The position numbers and the translations under genes are program-made. Source: Pseudaquabacterium inlustre (lineage in GTDB: Bacteria; Pseudomonadota; Gammaproteobacteria; Burkholderiales; Burkholderiaceae_C). Taken from it: 64,000 nt of DNA. This document shows positions 15,932-24,064 of this stretch, one piece after another. The stretch lies in assembly GCF_038066595.1 (NCBI RefSeq), contig NZ_JBBUTH010000004.1, positions 248,001-312,000 on the forward strand, in the 5' to 3' direction. The notes beneath the pieces were generated by a model. That model saw only the letters and a list, made by a program, of their open reading frames with translations. It searched no databases and was not told the DNA's origin. Each line of letters starts with the position of its first letter. The first letter of the stretch is position 1.

Positions 15932-16729
15932 ATGCGCCAGGTCGTGTTCAATCAGAAGGGCGGGGTGGGCAAGTCCACCATCACGTGCAACCTGGCCGCC
16001 ATCGGCGCGCAGCAGGGCCTGCGCACCCTGGTGGTCGACCTGGACGCCCAGGCCAACAGCACGCGCTACCTGCTCGGCGCACAGGCCGATGACGAACTGC
16101 CCGGCGTGGCCGAGTTCTTCGACCAGACGCTGAAGTTCACGCTGCGCGACCAGGGCATCGAGGCCTTCGTCACCGCCTCGCCGTTCGAGAACCTGGACGT
16201 GATGCCGGCCAGCCCGCGGCTCGATGAACTGCACGGCAAGCTGGAGAGCCGCTACAAGATCTACAAGCTGCGCGATGCGCTGGCCGCACTGGGCACGCAG
16301 TACGACCGGGTGTGGATCGACACGCCGCCGGCGCTGAACTTCTACACCCGCTCGGCGCTGATCGCCGCGCAGGGCTGCCTGATCCCGTTCGACTGCGACG
16401 ACTTCTCGCGCCGCGCGCTGTACGGCCTGATGGAGGCGGTGCAGGAGATCCAGGCCGACCACAACCCCGACCTGGCCGTCACCGGCATCGTCGTCAACCA
16501 GTTCCAGCCGCGCGCCAACCTGCCGCAGCGCCTGGTGCAGGAACTCATCGACGAAGGCCTGCCGGTGCTGCAGCCCTACCTGGGCGCCAGCGTGAAGATC
16601 AAGGAATCGCACGAGCGCAACCTGCCGATGGTGCATCTGGACGCACGCCATCGCCTGACGCAGGACTACCTGGCGCTGCACGCGGCCCTGCAGCCGGTGC
16701 CGGCGGCCAAGGGCAAGCGCGGCCGTTGA
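15932..16729 (+). CDS. ParA-family ATPase (orphan)
   Basis: A deviant Walker A ATPase of the ParA/MinD group, which positions DNA or protein cargo in the cell. The 265 residues carry KGGVGKST at 9-16, VVDLDAQANST, the switch region WIDTPPALNFYTRSALIAA and the late signature TGIVVNQFQPRANLPQ. It lacks an N-terminal helix-turn-helix, so it is of the short class. No parB gene or parS site is nearby. Cargo may be something other than the chromosome, as with the ParA paralogues that position chemotaxis or carbon-fixing complexes. The start is ATG 15932, with GAAGGGAAGCC upstream. Confidence 0.88.
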   Translation: MRQVVFNQKGGVGKSTITCNLAAIGAQQGLRTLVVDLDAQANSTRYLLGAQADDELPGVAEFFDQTLKFTLRDQGIEAFVTASPFENLDVMPASPRLDELHGKLESRYKIYKLRDALAALGTQYDRVWIDTPPALNFYTRSALIAAQGCLIPFDCDDFSRRALYGLMEAVQEIQADHNPDLAVTGIVVNQFQPRANLPQRLVQELIDEGLPVLQPYLGASVKIKESHERNLPMVHLDARHRLTQDYLALHAALQPVPAAKGKRGR

Positions 16730-16772
16730 GCGGCCGTTGAGCGGGCGCTGACGCGGCGGGCGCGCCGGCGCC

Positions 16773-17276
16773 TCAGCGCGTCGGGCTCTGCGGCGCGAAC
16801 CGCGCGCGGAACCACTGCGTGAGCATGCGCGTCTCGTAGGGCAGCGGGCCGTCGGCGTGGCGGTCGCCATGGTCGAGGTAGGCCATGTCCGACACCGTGG
16901 CGCTGCCGCTGTCGATCACCTGCTCGCCACGGCTGAGCGTCCAGCGCAGCTGGAGGCGTGGCCAGTCGGCGCGGCCGCGCAGCACGCGCACCTCCTGCAT
17001 CGTGCGGTACATCGGCAGCAGTTCGCCGGCCAGGTCGATGTCCAGCACCTCGATGTGCAGCGCCTGGTCGGCCGGCAGCAGGCTGGCGCCGAGCGACTGG
17101 AACAGCCGCGTCAGGTCATCGCGCACGCGCTCGGCGTCGAGGCCGCGGCCGGCGTCGGCATGGCGCTCGGGCGCGATGTAGCTGACGTCCACGCTGCCGG
17201 CGCGGGCCAGGCCGGCGGCCAGGGTGAACAGCAGCGCGGCAAGAGCAGCGGCGGACTTGGGCTTCGGCATGCACAT
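16773..17276 (-). CDS. DUF3016-family secreted protein
   Basis: A 167-residue exported protein. GGAGG six bases before ATG 17276 fixes the start, giving a signal peptide cleaved near GLARA/GSV. The mature part matches DUF3016: VDVSYIAPERHADAG, LTRLFQSLGASLLPADQALHIEVLDIDLAGE, then VRVLRGRADWPRLQLRWTLSRG and SDMAYL. Family function is unknown; it is usually a single-domain periplasmic protein. It lies downstream of the ferredoxin gene on the same strand (86 bp). Confidence 0.82.
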   Translation of the reverse strand: MCMPKPKSAAALAALLFTLAAGLARAGSVDVSYIAPERHADAGRGLDAERVRDDLTRLFQSLGASLLPADQALHIEVLDIDLAGELLPMYRTMQEVRVLRGRADWPRLQLRWTLSRGEQVIDSGSATVSDMAYLDHGDRHADGPLPYETRMLTQWFRARFAPQSPTR

Positions 17277-17362
17277 GGTGGTCCTCCAGGGCCGGGCCCG
17301 GTGCGGCACGGCATGAGTGGGAGTGGCGGACGGGGCCAGGGGTTCCGCGCTTGGCCGGCGCT

Positions 17363-17677
17363 TCACACAGCGGTGCCGCGCCCATCGCCGGGCACCATCG
17401 CCAGCGCGGTGCAGCCCGGCGCCGGCTCGGCCACGCAGGGCAGGATCCAGCCCTCGGCGATCTCATCGGCCAGCAGGCTGGGCCAGTCGATGCGATGGCG
17501 CACCTGGCCTTGCACCAGGCGGCTGATGCAGGTGCGGCAGCTGCCATTGCGGCACGAGGCCGGCACGGCCAGGCCCTCGCGCAGCGCCGCCTGCAGCAGC
17601 GAGTGGCCGCGCAGCACCGGCACCGTGCGGCCCTCGGGCAGCACGGTGAGGGTGACGGGTGGGCTCTCGTGCGGCAT
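17363..17677 (-). CDS. Plant-type [2Fe-2S] ferredoxin
   Basis: A 104-residue electron carrier. The cluster motif is SCRNGSCRTC (C-x4-C-x2-C) with the fourth Cys about 29 residues later in ILPCVAEP, the plant/vertebrate-type spacing. The rest of the fold (VTLTVLPEGRTVPVLRGHSLLQAALREGLAVPASC) is typical of the ferredoxin domain found in oxygenase reductases. It stands alone here, 5 bp after the DUF938 methyltransferase gene, so the two are very likely cotranscribed. Its redox partner is not in view. Confidence 0.85.
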   Translation of the reverse strand: MPHESPPVTLTVLPEGRTVPVLRGHSLLQAALREGLAVPASCRNGSCRTCISRLVQGQVRHRIDWPSLLADEIAEGWILPCVAEPAPGCTALAMVPGDGRGTAV

Positions 17678-17682
17678 CGCGC

Positions 17683-18318
17683 TCAGCCGGCCGGTGCGCA
17701 GGCGCGGCGGAACACCAGCACCAGGTTGTTGGCCGGCATGGCCACGCGCTCGTGCAGCACCAGGCCTGCGTCGCGAGCGGCGTCGACCACATCGCCGAGG
17801 CGCCGCACGCCCCAGGCGGGGTTGCGCTGGCGCAGGTCGGCATCGAAGGCCACGTTGCCGGGCGCTGGGTCTTCACCGTCGACGAAGTAGGGGCCGTAGG
17901 TGATCAGTTGGCCGCCCGGCGACAGCAGGCGCGCGGCGCCCCGCATCAGCGCGCCGCAGCAGGCCCAGGGCGCGATGTGGATCATGTTGGCGCAATAGAC
18001 CGCGTCGACCGGGCCGGCGACCGGCCAGGGCTCGGCCAGCACGTCGAGTTGCTGCGGCGCCAGCAGGCCGGGCACATCGGCTTGCGCACGCCAGGCGGCG
18101 ATGGACGACAGCGCCGCGGCATCGGGGTCGGTGGGCTGCCAGGTCCAGCCGGGCAGGTGGGCGGCGAAGTGCGCCGCGTGCTGGCCGGTGCCGGCGGCAA
18201 TCTCCAGCGCCGCGCCGCGTTCGGGCAGCACGCGCTGCAGCACCGCGAGGATCGGCGCCTTGTTGCGCTCGGCGGCGGGGCTGGTCTGGCGGATCGGCGG
18301 TGGGATGACGGTGGACAT
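17683..18318 (-). CDS. DUF938-family SAM-dependent methyltransferase
   Basis: 211 residues. The SAM-binding motif is VLPERGAALEIAAGTGQHAAHFAAHLPGW and the DUF938 signature is AVYCANMIHIAPWACCGALMRGAARLLSPGGQLITYGPYF. The C-terminal part (GVRRLGDVVDAARDAGLVLHERVAMPANNLVLVFRR) also fits the family. Substrate unknown. ATG 18318 is the first Met before the domain; the open frame continues upstream without homology. The gene precedes the ferredoxin gene and follows the GH18-like gene by 49 bp, all on the same strand. Confidence 0.85.
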   Translation of the reverse strand: MSTVIPPPIRQTSPAAERNKAPILAVLQRVLPERGAALEIAAGTGQHAAHFAAHLPGWTWQPTDPDAAALSSIAAWRAQADVPGLLAPQQLDVLAEPWPVAGPVDAVYCANMIHIAPWACCGALMRGAARLLSPGGQLITYGPYFVDGEDPAPGNVAFDADLRQRNPAWGVRRLGDVVDAARDAGLVLHERVAMPANNLVLVFRRACAPAG

Positions 18319-18367
18319 GCGGGGCGCAGTCTGCCACGCGTGAGCCCGCCTTGCGGGGACCGAGGCT

Positions 18368-19423
18368 TCAGCGCGCCGGCGCCTCGGACAGTGCCTCGGT
18401 GAAGCCCAGCGGCGCCATGCCGGGCAGGCCGTGGCACAGCGGCGACAGCGCATCGGCGTCCTGCACGCAGGCGCGGTCGCGATCCAGCGACCAGAAGTGC
18501 AGGCCTTCCAGACCGGCGGCGCGGGCGTCGGCGGCCAGGCGGCGGGCATCGGCCAGTGTGAAACGGTTCTCGGCCACGTCGTTGCGGCCCAGCATCGGCG
18601 TCAGCGCGATGCGCGACAGCGGGATGCCGTACTTGGCCTGCACATTGCGCGCGGCCTGCAGGCCCGAGGCGCCCATGTCGCAGACGGGTGGCTTGTCTGC
18701 AGCCGCCTCGCGCTGCAGGCAGTGGCGCGGCCGGGCCGGGCCGTAGTTCATCACCATCAGGTTGACCACCAGATGCTCCAGCACGCCCGCCGTGCGTGCG
18801 GCGGCCAGCACGCGCTCGCCGGTGGTGTTCAGGCTCTGGTGGCTGCCGTCGGTGGCGGCATGGGTGGCCAGCGTGACGCTCCAGCGCAGGCCGGGGCGGT
18901 GGCGCAGGCCGAAGGCCACGCGGGCCATCAGCTCCGCGATCTGTGCGTCGCTCTGGTCGCGCTCGATGTCGAGGTCGATGCCGCGCAGCCGTGGCGAGTC
19001 GTAGCGCGCCAGGAAGCGGGCCATGCCGGCATCGCTGGCGCAGTGGAAGCCGCCGGCCTCGCCGCCGGTGGCCACGATGTACGGCACGCCGGCGGTGGCG
19101 AAGGCCGCCACGTTCAGGCGCGCGAAGGCGTCGGTGTCGAACGGGCCCCAGCGCTCGGCGCCGCACTCGCCGGTGGCGAAGGCCCACACCAGGGCCTGGG
19201 CGCCGCCGGGCAAAGCCCCGCCACCGCCCGCGGCGCTGCGGGTGGGCAGCAGTTCGGGCGGCCCGCCACGCACCGCGGTGGCGATGCGTGGCGTGGCGGG
19301 ATCGATGGCCAGCGAGACGTCCTTGTAGGGCATCAGCGGCGGGCCGCCGGCCAGCGCCACGGCGCTCGCCGTGGCCAGCAGGGCTGAGGTCAGCGCTGCC
19401 GCGAGTGCCCGCACCCGCGTCAC
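18368..19423 (-). CDS. Secreted GH18 (chitinase-like) family protein
   Basis: Probably hydrolyses chitin or chitooligosaccharides outside the cytoplasm. The start is GTG 19423, overlapping the TGA of the TonB receptor gene (GTGA), and yields a signal peptide cleaved after SAVALA. The 351-residue protein has the GH18 catalytic strand LRGIDLDIERD, with D150, D152 and general acid E154. The first Asp of the DxxDxDxE pattern is replaced by Arg147. A later strand VVNLMVMNYGP corresponds to the MxxDYG region. The short TIM-barrel lacks extra binding modules. Coupling to the receptor suggests that products are taken up through it. Confidence 0.8.
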   Translation of the reverse strand: MTRVRALAAALTSALLATASAVALAGGPPLMPYKDVSLAIDPATPRIATAVRGGPPELLPTRSAAGGGGALPGGAQALVWAFATGECGAERWGPFDTDAFARLNVAAFATAGVPYIVATGGEAGGFHCASDAGMARFLARYDSPRLRGIDLDIERDQSDAQIAELMARVAFGLRHRPGLRWSVTLATHAATDGSHQSLNTTGERVLAAARTAGVLEHLVVNLMVMNYGPARPRHCLQREAAADKPPVCDMGASGLQAARNVQAKYGIPLSRIALTPMLGRNDVAENRFTLADARRLAADARAAGLEGLHFWSLDRDRACVQDADALSPLCHGLPGMAPLGFTEALSEAPAR

Positions 19424-22071
19424 AGCGTGCCGCGCACGCCCAGGAAGTACTGGCGGCCGTTCTTGTAGAAGGCGCGCGGCTGGTCCGGCGTGCTGGCGTA
19501 GGACTTCAGCAGCGGGTCGTTCAGGTCCTTGCCTTCCACCGCCAGCGACAGCTTGTCGCTGAGCTTGTAGTTGACCGAGGCCGACACCGTGCCCACGCCC
19601 GACTGGTAGATCGCGCTCTTGCGGTCCAGGCCGTTCAGGAAGGTGGAGCGGTAGTTGTAGACCACGCGCGCGCTCAACGGGCCCATCTCGTAGAAGGCGC
19701 CCAGGTTGTAGACGTTGCGCGAGGTGCCCACCATGTCGCAGTTGCCGGTGGTGGCGCAGGCCGAGCCCGCGGCCTTGCCGGTTTCCTTGCCGTCGGCGTA
19801 GGTGTAGTTGGCGTTGAAGCCGAAGCCGTTGCCCAGGTCCTGCACATAGGCCAGCTCGATGCCCTTCAACTCGGCCTCGGTGTTGGCTGCTGCGCTCAGC
19901 GCATAGGTGGTCGTCTTCTTCTCGGCGTTGTTGTAGAAGTCGGCCGAGAAGGACGCGAAGGTCACGTAGGACGGCATCTTCATCCAGTACGCGCCGGCCG
20001 ACACCATGGACTTGGGCTGGAAGTACCACTCCACCGCCGCCTCCAGGTTGTTGGAGCGCACCGGCTTCAGGTTAGGGTTGCCGCCCGAGCCGGTCTTCTG
20101 GATGTCCAGCAGGTTCAGTGCGCCCAGCTGGCCGAAGTCAGGCCGCGCCATCGTGCGGCTGATGGCACCGCGGGCGATCAGGTCGCGGTTGATCTGGTAG
20201 CGCACATTGGCGCTGGGCAGCACGTCGTTGTAGGTGTTGTTGACGTTGACCGGCGTCCACACATCGTTGCTGGAACTGTTGGTCACGCCGATCTTGGTCT
20301 GCACCAGGCGCAGGCCCACGTTGCCCTGCAGGGTGTCGGTGGTGAAGTCGCCCATCAGGTAGCCGGCGTTCACCGTCTCCTTGATGTGGAACTCCTTCTG
20401 GTAGCTGTGGCTGTTGAAGGTGACGAACTTGTCGCCCCAGGCGTTGACCGCGTCGGCGCCGATGGTCCAGGCGCCGGTGAGCAGGTTGGACAGCGGCGGC
20501 GACGGGAAGTGCGTGAGCCCGCTGGTGGGCGCATTGGCCAGCGTGCCGGCGCCCGCGCCCAGCGTGCCGTTCAGCCATTCCAGCGAGCGGGTGTGCCGGG
20601 CCGTGCGCACGCCGAAGTGCAGCGCGGTGAACAACTCGCCGTTGAGCTTCAACTTGCCGTCGGCCTGGGCATAGTCTTCCTTGTCCTTGGCCGTGATGTT
20701 GGAGGCCCAGCCGCCGAAGAAGTCAGCGCCGGTGCGCGGCGAGAAGGTGCCGCTGTTGGCGATGCTGACGTTGGCCGGCGCGCTCAGGCCGTTGAGCGTC
20801 ATGCTGGCGCCCGAGTAGGCGTTCCACACCTCGTAGCCATAGTCCTGCGCGTGGCCGGTGCCCTCGGTGCTGCCGATCTTGCCCTTGACGCTGAGCGCAT
20901 CGCTGACGCGCCAGTCGGCATCCAGGTTGAAGTACTTCGACTGGCTGTACGAGCCGGGGCGCGAGATGATGTCCTGCACCGACGAGCCCATTTTCGAGCA
21001 GTCGGCCACCGGGCAGGTGCCGGGCAGCGTGATCGAGCTGATCGTGTCGCCGGTGATCTTGTAGGCGCTGGGCACCACGCCACCCACGCCCGACCAGTTG
21101 TTCGACAGCGCCTGGTAGGGCGAGAACATGAAGTTGGCGTTGATGTTGGTGGCCGACATCTTCGACTGGAAGCCGCTCAGGTCGAAGGTCAGGTCACGGC
21201 TGGCCTTGAACTGCACGTCGATCAGGCCGCCCTGGCGGTGGCGCTCCTGCTCGAACAGCGTGGAGCCGGTCAGCAGCGAGATGTTCTTGCCCTCGACCTC
21301 GGGGTTGGCCTTGATCCAGTCGTTGGCGAACCAGGTGGCCACCTTGTCCCACCACAGGAACTCCTGGCCCATGCGGCGCAGGTGGCGCTTCTCGTCGAAC
21401 ACCTGCACCAGGGCACCCACGGTGCCCTCGTCGTTCTTCCAGGCCACCAGGCCGCTGAGTTGCGGGTCGTTCTTGCCCGAGGCGGTGGAGTTCACCATCG
21501 ACACATTGGCGAAGCCGGTGACACCCTTCTTGAAGTCCAGCGGGCGGCGCATCTCGATGTCCACGCTGCCGGCGGCGCCGCCCTCGATCAGGTTGGCCTG
21601 CGAGGACTTGAACACGCGCACCCGGCCGATGATCTCGGACGGGAACAGCGAGTAGCTGACGCTGCGGCCGCCGCCGGCGATGTTGTCCACGTACCAGTCG
21701 CCGCTGGAGACGGTGTGGCCGTTCAGCGTGGTCAGCGTCATGAACGAGGGCGCGCCGCGCAGGCTGACGCGGTCGTTCTCGCCGAAGCCGCCCTCGGTGC
21801 CGCCGGCGGTGGCGATGTTCACGCCGGGCAGGCGCTGCAGCGAGTCGGCCACGTTCTTGTCGGGCATCTTGCCGATGTCCTCGGCGGTGATCACTTCCAC
21901 CACGCCGTCGGCATTGCGCTTCTGGTTGATGGACTGCTGCAGCGCGGCGCGGATGCCGGTGACCACCACTTCCTGGGTGGACGCGCTGTTGGCGGCCTGC
22001 TGGGCCTGGGCGGCGGTGCCCAGCAGCGCCAGCAGCGCGGCGGCGGCGATGGGGGAGGGGGACAGCTTCAT
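19420..22071 (-). CDS. TonB-dependent receptor, Xanthomonas/Caulobacter carbohydrate type
   Basis: An outer-membrane beta-barrel importer for oligosaccharides, energised by TonB-ExbBD. The 883 residues start at ATG 22071, with AGGAG eight bases upstream (a GTG three codons earlier is less likely). The signal peptide ends AAQA/QQA. A TonB-box-like STQEVVVTGIR is followed by the plug (VVEVITAEDIGKMPDKNVADSLQRLPGVNI, GGRSVSYSLFPSEIIGRVRVFKSS) and the barrel, ending in an aromatic-poor strand RQYFLGVRGTL. It is the receptor of the N-acetylglucosamine/chitooligosaccharide locus. A pair of ATTGG sites lies 77-104 bp upstream, so control by the divergent GntR protein is expected. Confidence 0.93.
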   Translation of the reverse strand: MKLSPSPIAAAALLALLGTAAQAQQAANSASTQEVVVTGIRAALQQSINQKRNADGVVEVITAEDIGKMPDKNVADSLQRLPGVNIATAGGTEGGFGENDRVSLRGAPSFMTLTTLNGHTVSSGDWYVDNIAGGGRSVSYSLFPSEIIGRVRVFKSSQANLIEGGAAGSVDIEMRRPLDFKKGVTGFANVSMVNSTASGKNDPQLSGLVAWKNDEGTVGALVQVFDEKRHLRRMGQEFLWWDKVATWFANDWIKANPEVEGKNISLLTGSTLFEQERHRQGGLIDVQFKASRDLTFDLSGFQSKMSATNINANFMFSPYQALSNNWSGVGGVVPSAYKITGDTISSITLPGTCPVADCSKMGSSVQDIISRPGSYSQSKYFNLDADWRVSDALSVKGKIGSTEGTGHAQDYGYEVWNAYSGASMTLNGLSAPANVSIANSGTFSPRTGADFFGGWASNITAKDKEDYAQADGKLKLNGELFTALHFGVRTARHTRSLEWLNGTLGAGAGTLANAPTSGLTHFPSPPLSNLLTGAWTIGADAVNAWGDKFVTFNSHSYQKEFHIKETVNAGYLMGDFTTDTLQGNVGLRLVQTKIGVTNSSSNDVWTPVNVNNTYNDVLPSANVRYQINRDLIARGAISRTMARPDFGQLGALNLLDIQKTGSGGNPNLKPVRSNNLEAAVEWYFQPKSMVSAGAYWMKMPSYVTFASFSADFYNNAEKKTTTYALSAAANTEAELKGIELAYVQDLGNGFGFNANYTYADGKETGKAAGSACATTGNCDMVGTSRNVYNLGAFYEMGPLSARVVYNYRSTFLNGLDRKSAIYQSGVGTVSASVNYKLSDKLSLAVEGKDLNDPLLKSYASTPDQPRAFYKNGRQYFLGVRGTL

Positions 22072-22147
22072 CGGGATCACTCCTGGCGTGGTGGACTGGG
22101 GGTCTCGGTGGTCAGCCGGGTGCAGATTGGTTCTGTCGCCGGCTTGA

Positions 22148-22175
22148 ATTGGTGTGATACCAATATACTACCAAT
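22148..22175 (-). promoter_or_regulatory. Candidate GntR operator upstream of the TonB receptor gene
   Basis: On the minus strand ATTGGT occurs twice, 11 bp apart (22170-22175 and 22159-22164). The second copy also forms the 17-bp inverted repeat ATTGGTGTGATACCAAT with a third half-site (22148-22164). The same 11-bp spaced repeat recurs before the gntR and nagK genes. It overlaps TAGTAT/TATATT -10-like hexamers of the receptor promoter, as expected for a repressor. Confidence 0.7.
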
Positions 22176-22300
22176 GACCGAAATGTTGCTACCAGTTTTC
22201 CCGGGTGTGAGGCTGTGTGACCCCTTGTTCGCGCGTTCCTCGGCCACAGCCGGGGCCCGGTTGGCACGCGGTGCGTGACAGGTCTGGATCGGCGGGTTGG

Positions 22301-22317
22301 TTTGGTATGCTATTGGT
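22301..22317 (+). promoter_or_regulatory. Candidate GntR operator upstream of its own gene
   Basis: TTTGGTATGCTATTGGT contains two (A/T)TTGGT half-sites in direct orientation, starting 11 bp apart, 43-59 bp before the regulator's start codon. A further GTTGGT overlaps on the left (22296-22301). It overlaps a TATGCT -10-like element. This suggests autoregulation. Confidence 0.7.
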
Positions 22318-22359
22318 CATGACAATCGGGCATGACCGCCGCCGGCGCCGCGCAAGCGG

Positions 22360-23136
22360 ATGCCCGCCCCGCCGATGAGCGCCACCACCTCGGGCGGCGC
22401 CACGCTGGCCGCGCTGCTGGGCGCGCTGGATGCGCAGTCCAGCCAGCCGCTGTACCTGCAGCTGCAGCAGGCCCTGCGCCGCGCCATCGAGCAGCGCGTG
22501 CTGGGCCCCGAGACGGCGCTGCCGCCCGAACGCGTGCTGGCCGAGGAACTGGGCGTGTCGCGCATCACCGTGCGCAAGGCCATCGACGGCCTGGCCGCCG
22601 AGGGCCTGCTGGAAAAGCGCCAGGGCGCGGGCAACTTCGTCTGCACCCGCATCGACAAGAACTTCGCCAAGCTGACCTCGTTCTCGGAGGACATGCGCGC
22701 GCGCGGCCGCTCGCCCAGCAGCGTGTGGCTGAAGAAGAGCGAGGGCACGGTGTCGCCCGAGGAGGCGCTGAAGCTGGCGCTGAGCCCTGGCACCACGGTC
22801 TACCGCTTCGAGCGCCTGCGCCTGGCTGACGGCCACCCGATGGCGATCGAGCGCTGCACGCTGGCGGCGTGGACGGTGCCCTCACTGACCGCGGTGGACC
22901 ACTCGCTGTACGACGCGCTGGACCAGGCCGGCCACCGCCCGGTGCGCGCGCTGCAGCGCCTGCATGCGCTGCTGCTCACCGACGAGCAGGCGCGCCTGCT
23001 GGAGGCCAAGCCACGCGACGCCGGCCTGCTGGTGGAGCGCCTGGGCTACCTGGCCGATGGCCGCGCGGTGGAGTTGTCGCAGTCGATCTACCGCGGCGAC
23101 ACCTACGATTTCGTGGCCGAGCTGAACGCGGGCTGA
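22360..23136 (+). CDS. GntR/HutC-family transcriptional regulator (UTRA domain), predicted repressor of the nag locus
   Basis: A sugar-phosphate-responsive regulator. Of 258 residues, about 25-95 form the winged helix (QPLYLQLQQALRRAIEQRVLGPETALPPERVLAEELGVSRITVRKAIDGLAAEGLLEKRQGAGNFV). Residues about 110-255 form the UTRA ligand domain (SFSEDMRARGRSPSS, RFERLRLADGHPMAIERC, YLADGRAVELSQSIYRGDTYDFVAEL). Relatives include NagR/NagQ/DasR, which sense GlcNAc-6-P or GlcN-6-P. It is divergent from the receptor gene and convergent with the catabolic operon. Starts at 22360 or 22375 are both possible; neither has a strong ribosome site. Three repeat operators are assigned to it by inference. Confidence 0.88.
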   Translation: MPAPPMSATTSGGATLAALLGALDAQSSQPLYLQLQQALRRAIEQRVLGPETALPPERVLAEELGVSRITVRKAIDGLAAEGLLEKRQGAGNFVCTRIDKNFAKLTSFSEDMRARGRSPSSVWLKKSEGTVSPEEALKLALSPGTTVYRFERLRLADGHPMAIERCTLAAWTVPSLTAVDHSLYDALDQAGHRPVRALQRLHALLLTDEQARLLEAKPRDAGLLVERLGYLADGRAVELSQSIYRGDTYDFVAELNAG

Positions 23137-23147
23137 TTGGGGCACCC

Positions 23148-23169
23148 GGTCTCGCGGGTACGCGAGACC
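23148..23169. terminator. Bidirectional hairpin between gntR and the GH16-like gene
   Basis: Perfect 9-bp arms GGTCTCGCG (23148-23156) and CGCGAGACC (23161-23169) with loop GGTA, in the 91-bp gap between two convergent stops (23136 and 23228). It is a very stable stem without a U-tract. A role as shared 3' end is likely but unproven. Confidence 0.5.
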
Positions 23170-23227
23170 ACCCGCCGGGTGGGTGCGGGCTGGCTTGGGA
23201 GCGGCCCTGCGCTCAGCCCGCGCGGCC

Positions 23228-24064
23228 TCATAGGTTGCAAGGGCTGTCCAGCGGCGGCTTCTCGGCCGGGATCGCATCTTGCCGCGCCACGCCCGCCGCC
23301 CGCAGCCGCGCCACCTCGGCATCCACCTCGGCGGGCGCCAGCAGGCGGTCTTTCGCGTGCAGCACCCAATCCACCTCGTAGCGCCACACCCGCGGCTGCG
23401 CGCTGGGCGCACCCAGGTTGCCGGGTGAGAACCACAGGTTGAACTGCAGTGCCATGGCCTGCACCGGCACATTGCGGCCGCCGTGCACGGCAAAGGGTTC
23501 ACCGTCGACGAACAGACGCACCTCGGCCGGTGTCACCTGCATCAGCAGCTGGTGCCAGCCGGCCAGGCTGCCCGGCCGTTCATGCGCGCTGTTGTGTGCA
23601 TCCCAGGGCTCGATGCGCACGGTCTGCCAGCTCAGGCCATACAGGCGCGTCACCGGGCTGCCCCAGCCGCCGTTGGCCAGGTACTCCCAGTCGACCTCGG
23701 AGAAGCGCGGGTCGTAATCGTGCGCCAGCGGGCTGGTGGCGTAGAAGCTCTGGATCACCGGGTCGCCATCGGCGCCCGCGAACGGCTCGTCGTGGAAGCG
23801 GATGCGTGCGGCATAGGTGCCGCGCAGCATCTTGCGCGTGCTGCATAGCTGTGCCTGCTGCGTGCCGGCGGGCGTGCCGTCGGTCTGGGCGCGCAGCTGC
23901 AGCAGGCGGTTGCCGGGCCGCTCGGGGTCGTCGATCAGCACCAGGCCGGCCGCGCCCCAGCGCGCGCCGGGCACGCCGGGGTGGCCGGCCACGTTGCGCA
24001 CGATCCAGCCGTCGGCCGCCAGCGCGGTCACATCGGGCTGCGAGAAGTCGTCGAAGAAGATCAT
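23228..24064 (-). CDS. GH16-like concanavalin-fold protein without signal peptide
   Basis: 278 residues, last gene of the nag operon; its ATG overlaps the transporter's TGA (ATGA). The GH16 catalytic pattern ExDxE is present as SEVDWEYL (E123, D125, E127), with jelly-roll surroundings such as RGTYAARIRF, GWHQLLMQVTPAEVRLFVDGEPF and MALQFNLWFSP. GH16 enzymes usually cut beta-1,3/1,4-glucans or galactans outside the cell. This one starts MIFFDDFSQPD with no export signal, so it seems cytosolic. Either it acts on an imported oligosaccharide or it is a sugar-binding or processing protein with a new role. The C-terminal about 40 residues (LLAPAEVDAEVARLRAAG) form an added helix. Confidence 0.8.
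   Translation of the reverse strand: MIFFDDFSQPDVTALAADGWIVRNVAGHPGVPGARWGAAGLVLIDDPERPGNRLLQLRAQTDGTPAGTQQAQLCSTRKMLRGTYAARIRFHDEPFAGADGDPVIQSFYATSPLAHDYDPRFSEVDWEYLANGGWGSPVTRLYGLSWQTVRIEPWDAHNSAHERPGSLAGWHQLLMQVTPAEVRLFVDGEPFAVHGGRNVPVQAMALQFNLWFSPGNLGAPSAQPRVWRYEVDWVLHAKDRLLAPAEVDAEVARLRAAGVARQDAIPAEKPPLDSPCNL

Noticed and set aside
18943..22278. 1111-residue plus-strand open frame across the GH18 and TonB receptor genes
   Set aside because: It lies antisense to two well-supported genes, has Arg/Ala/Val/His-biased composition and no recognisable domain: a high-GC shadow.
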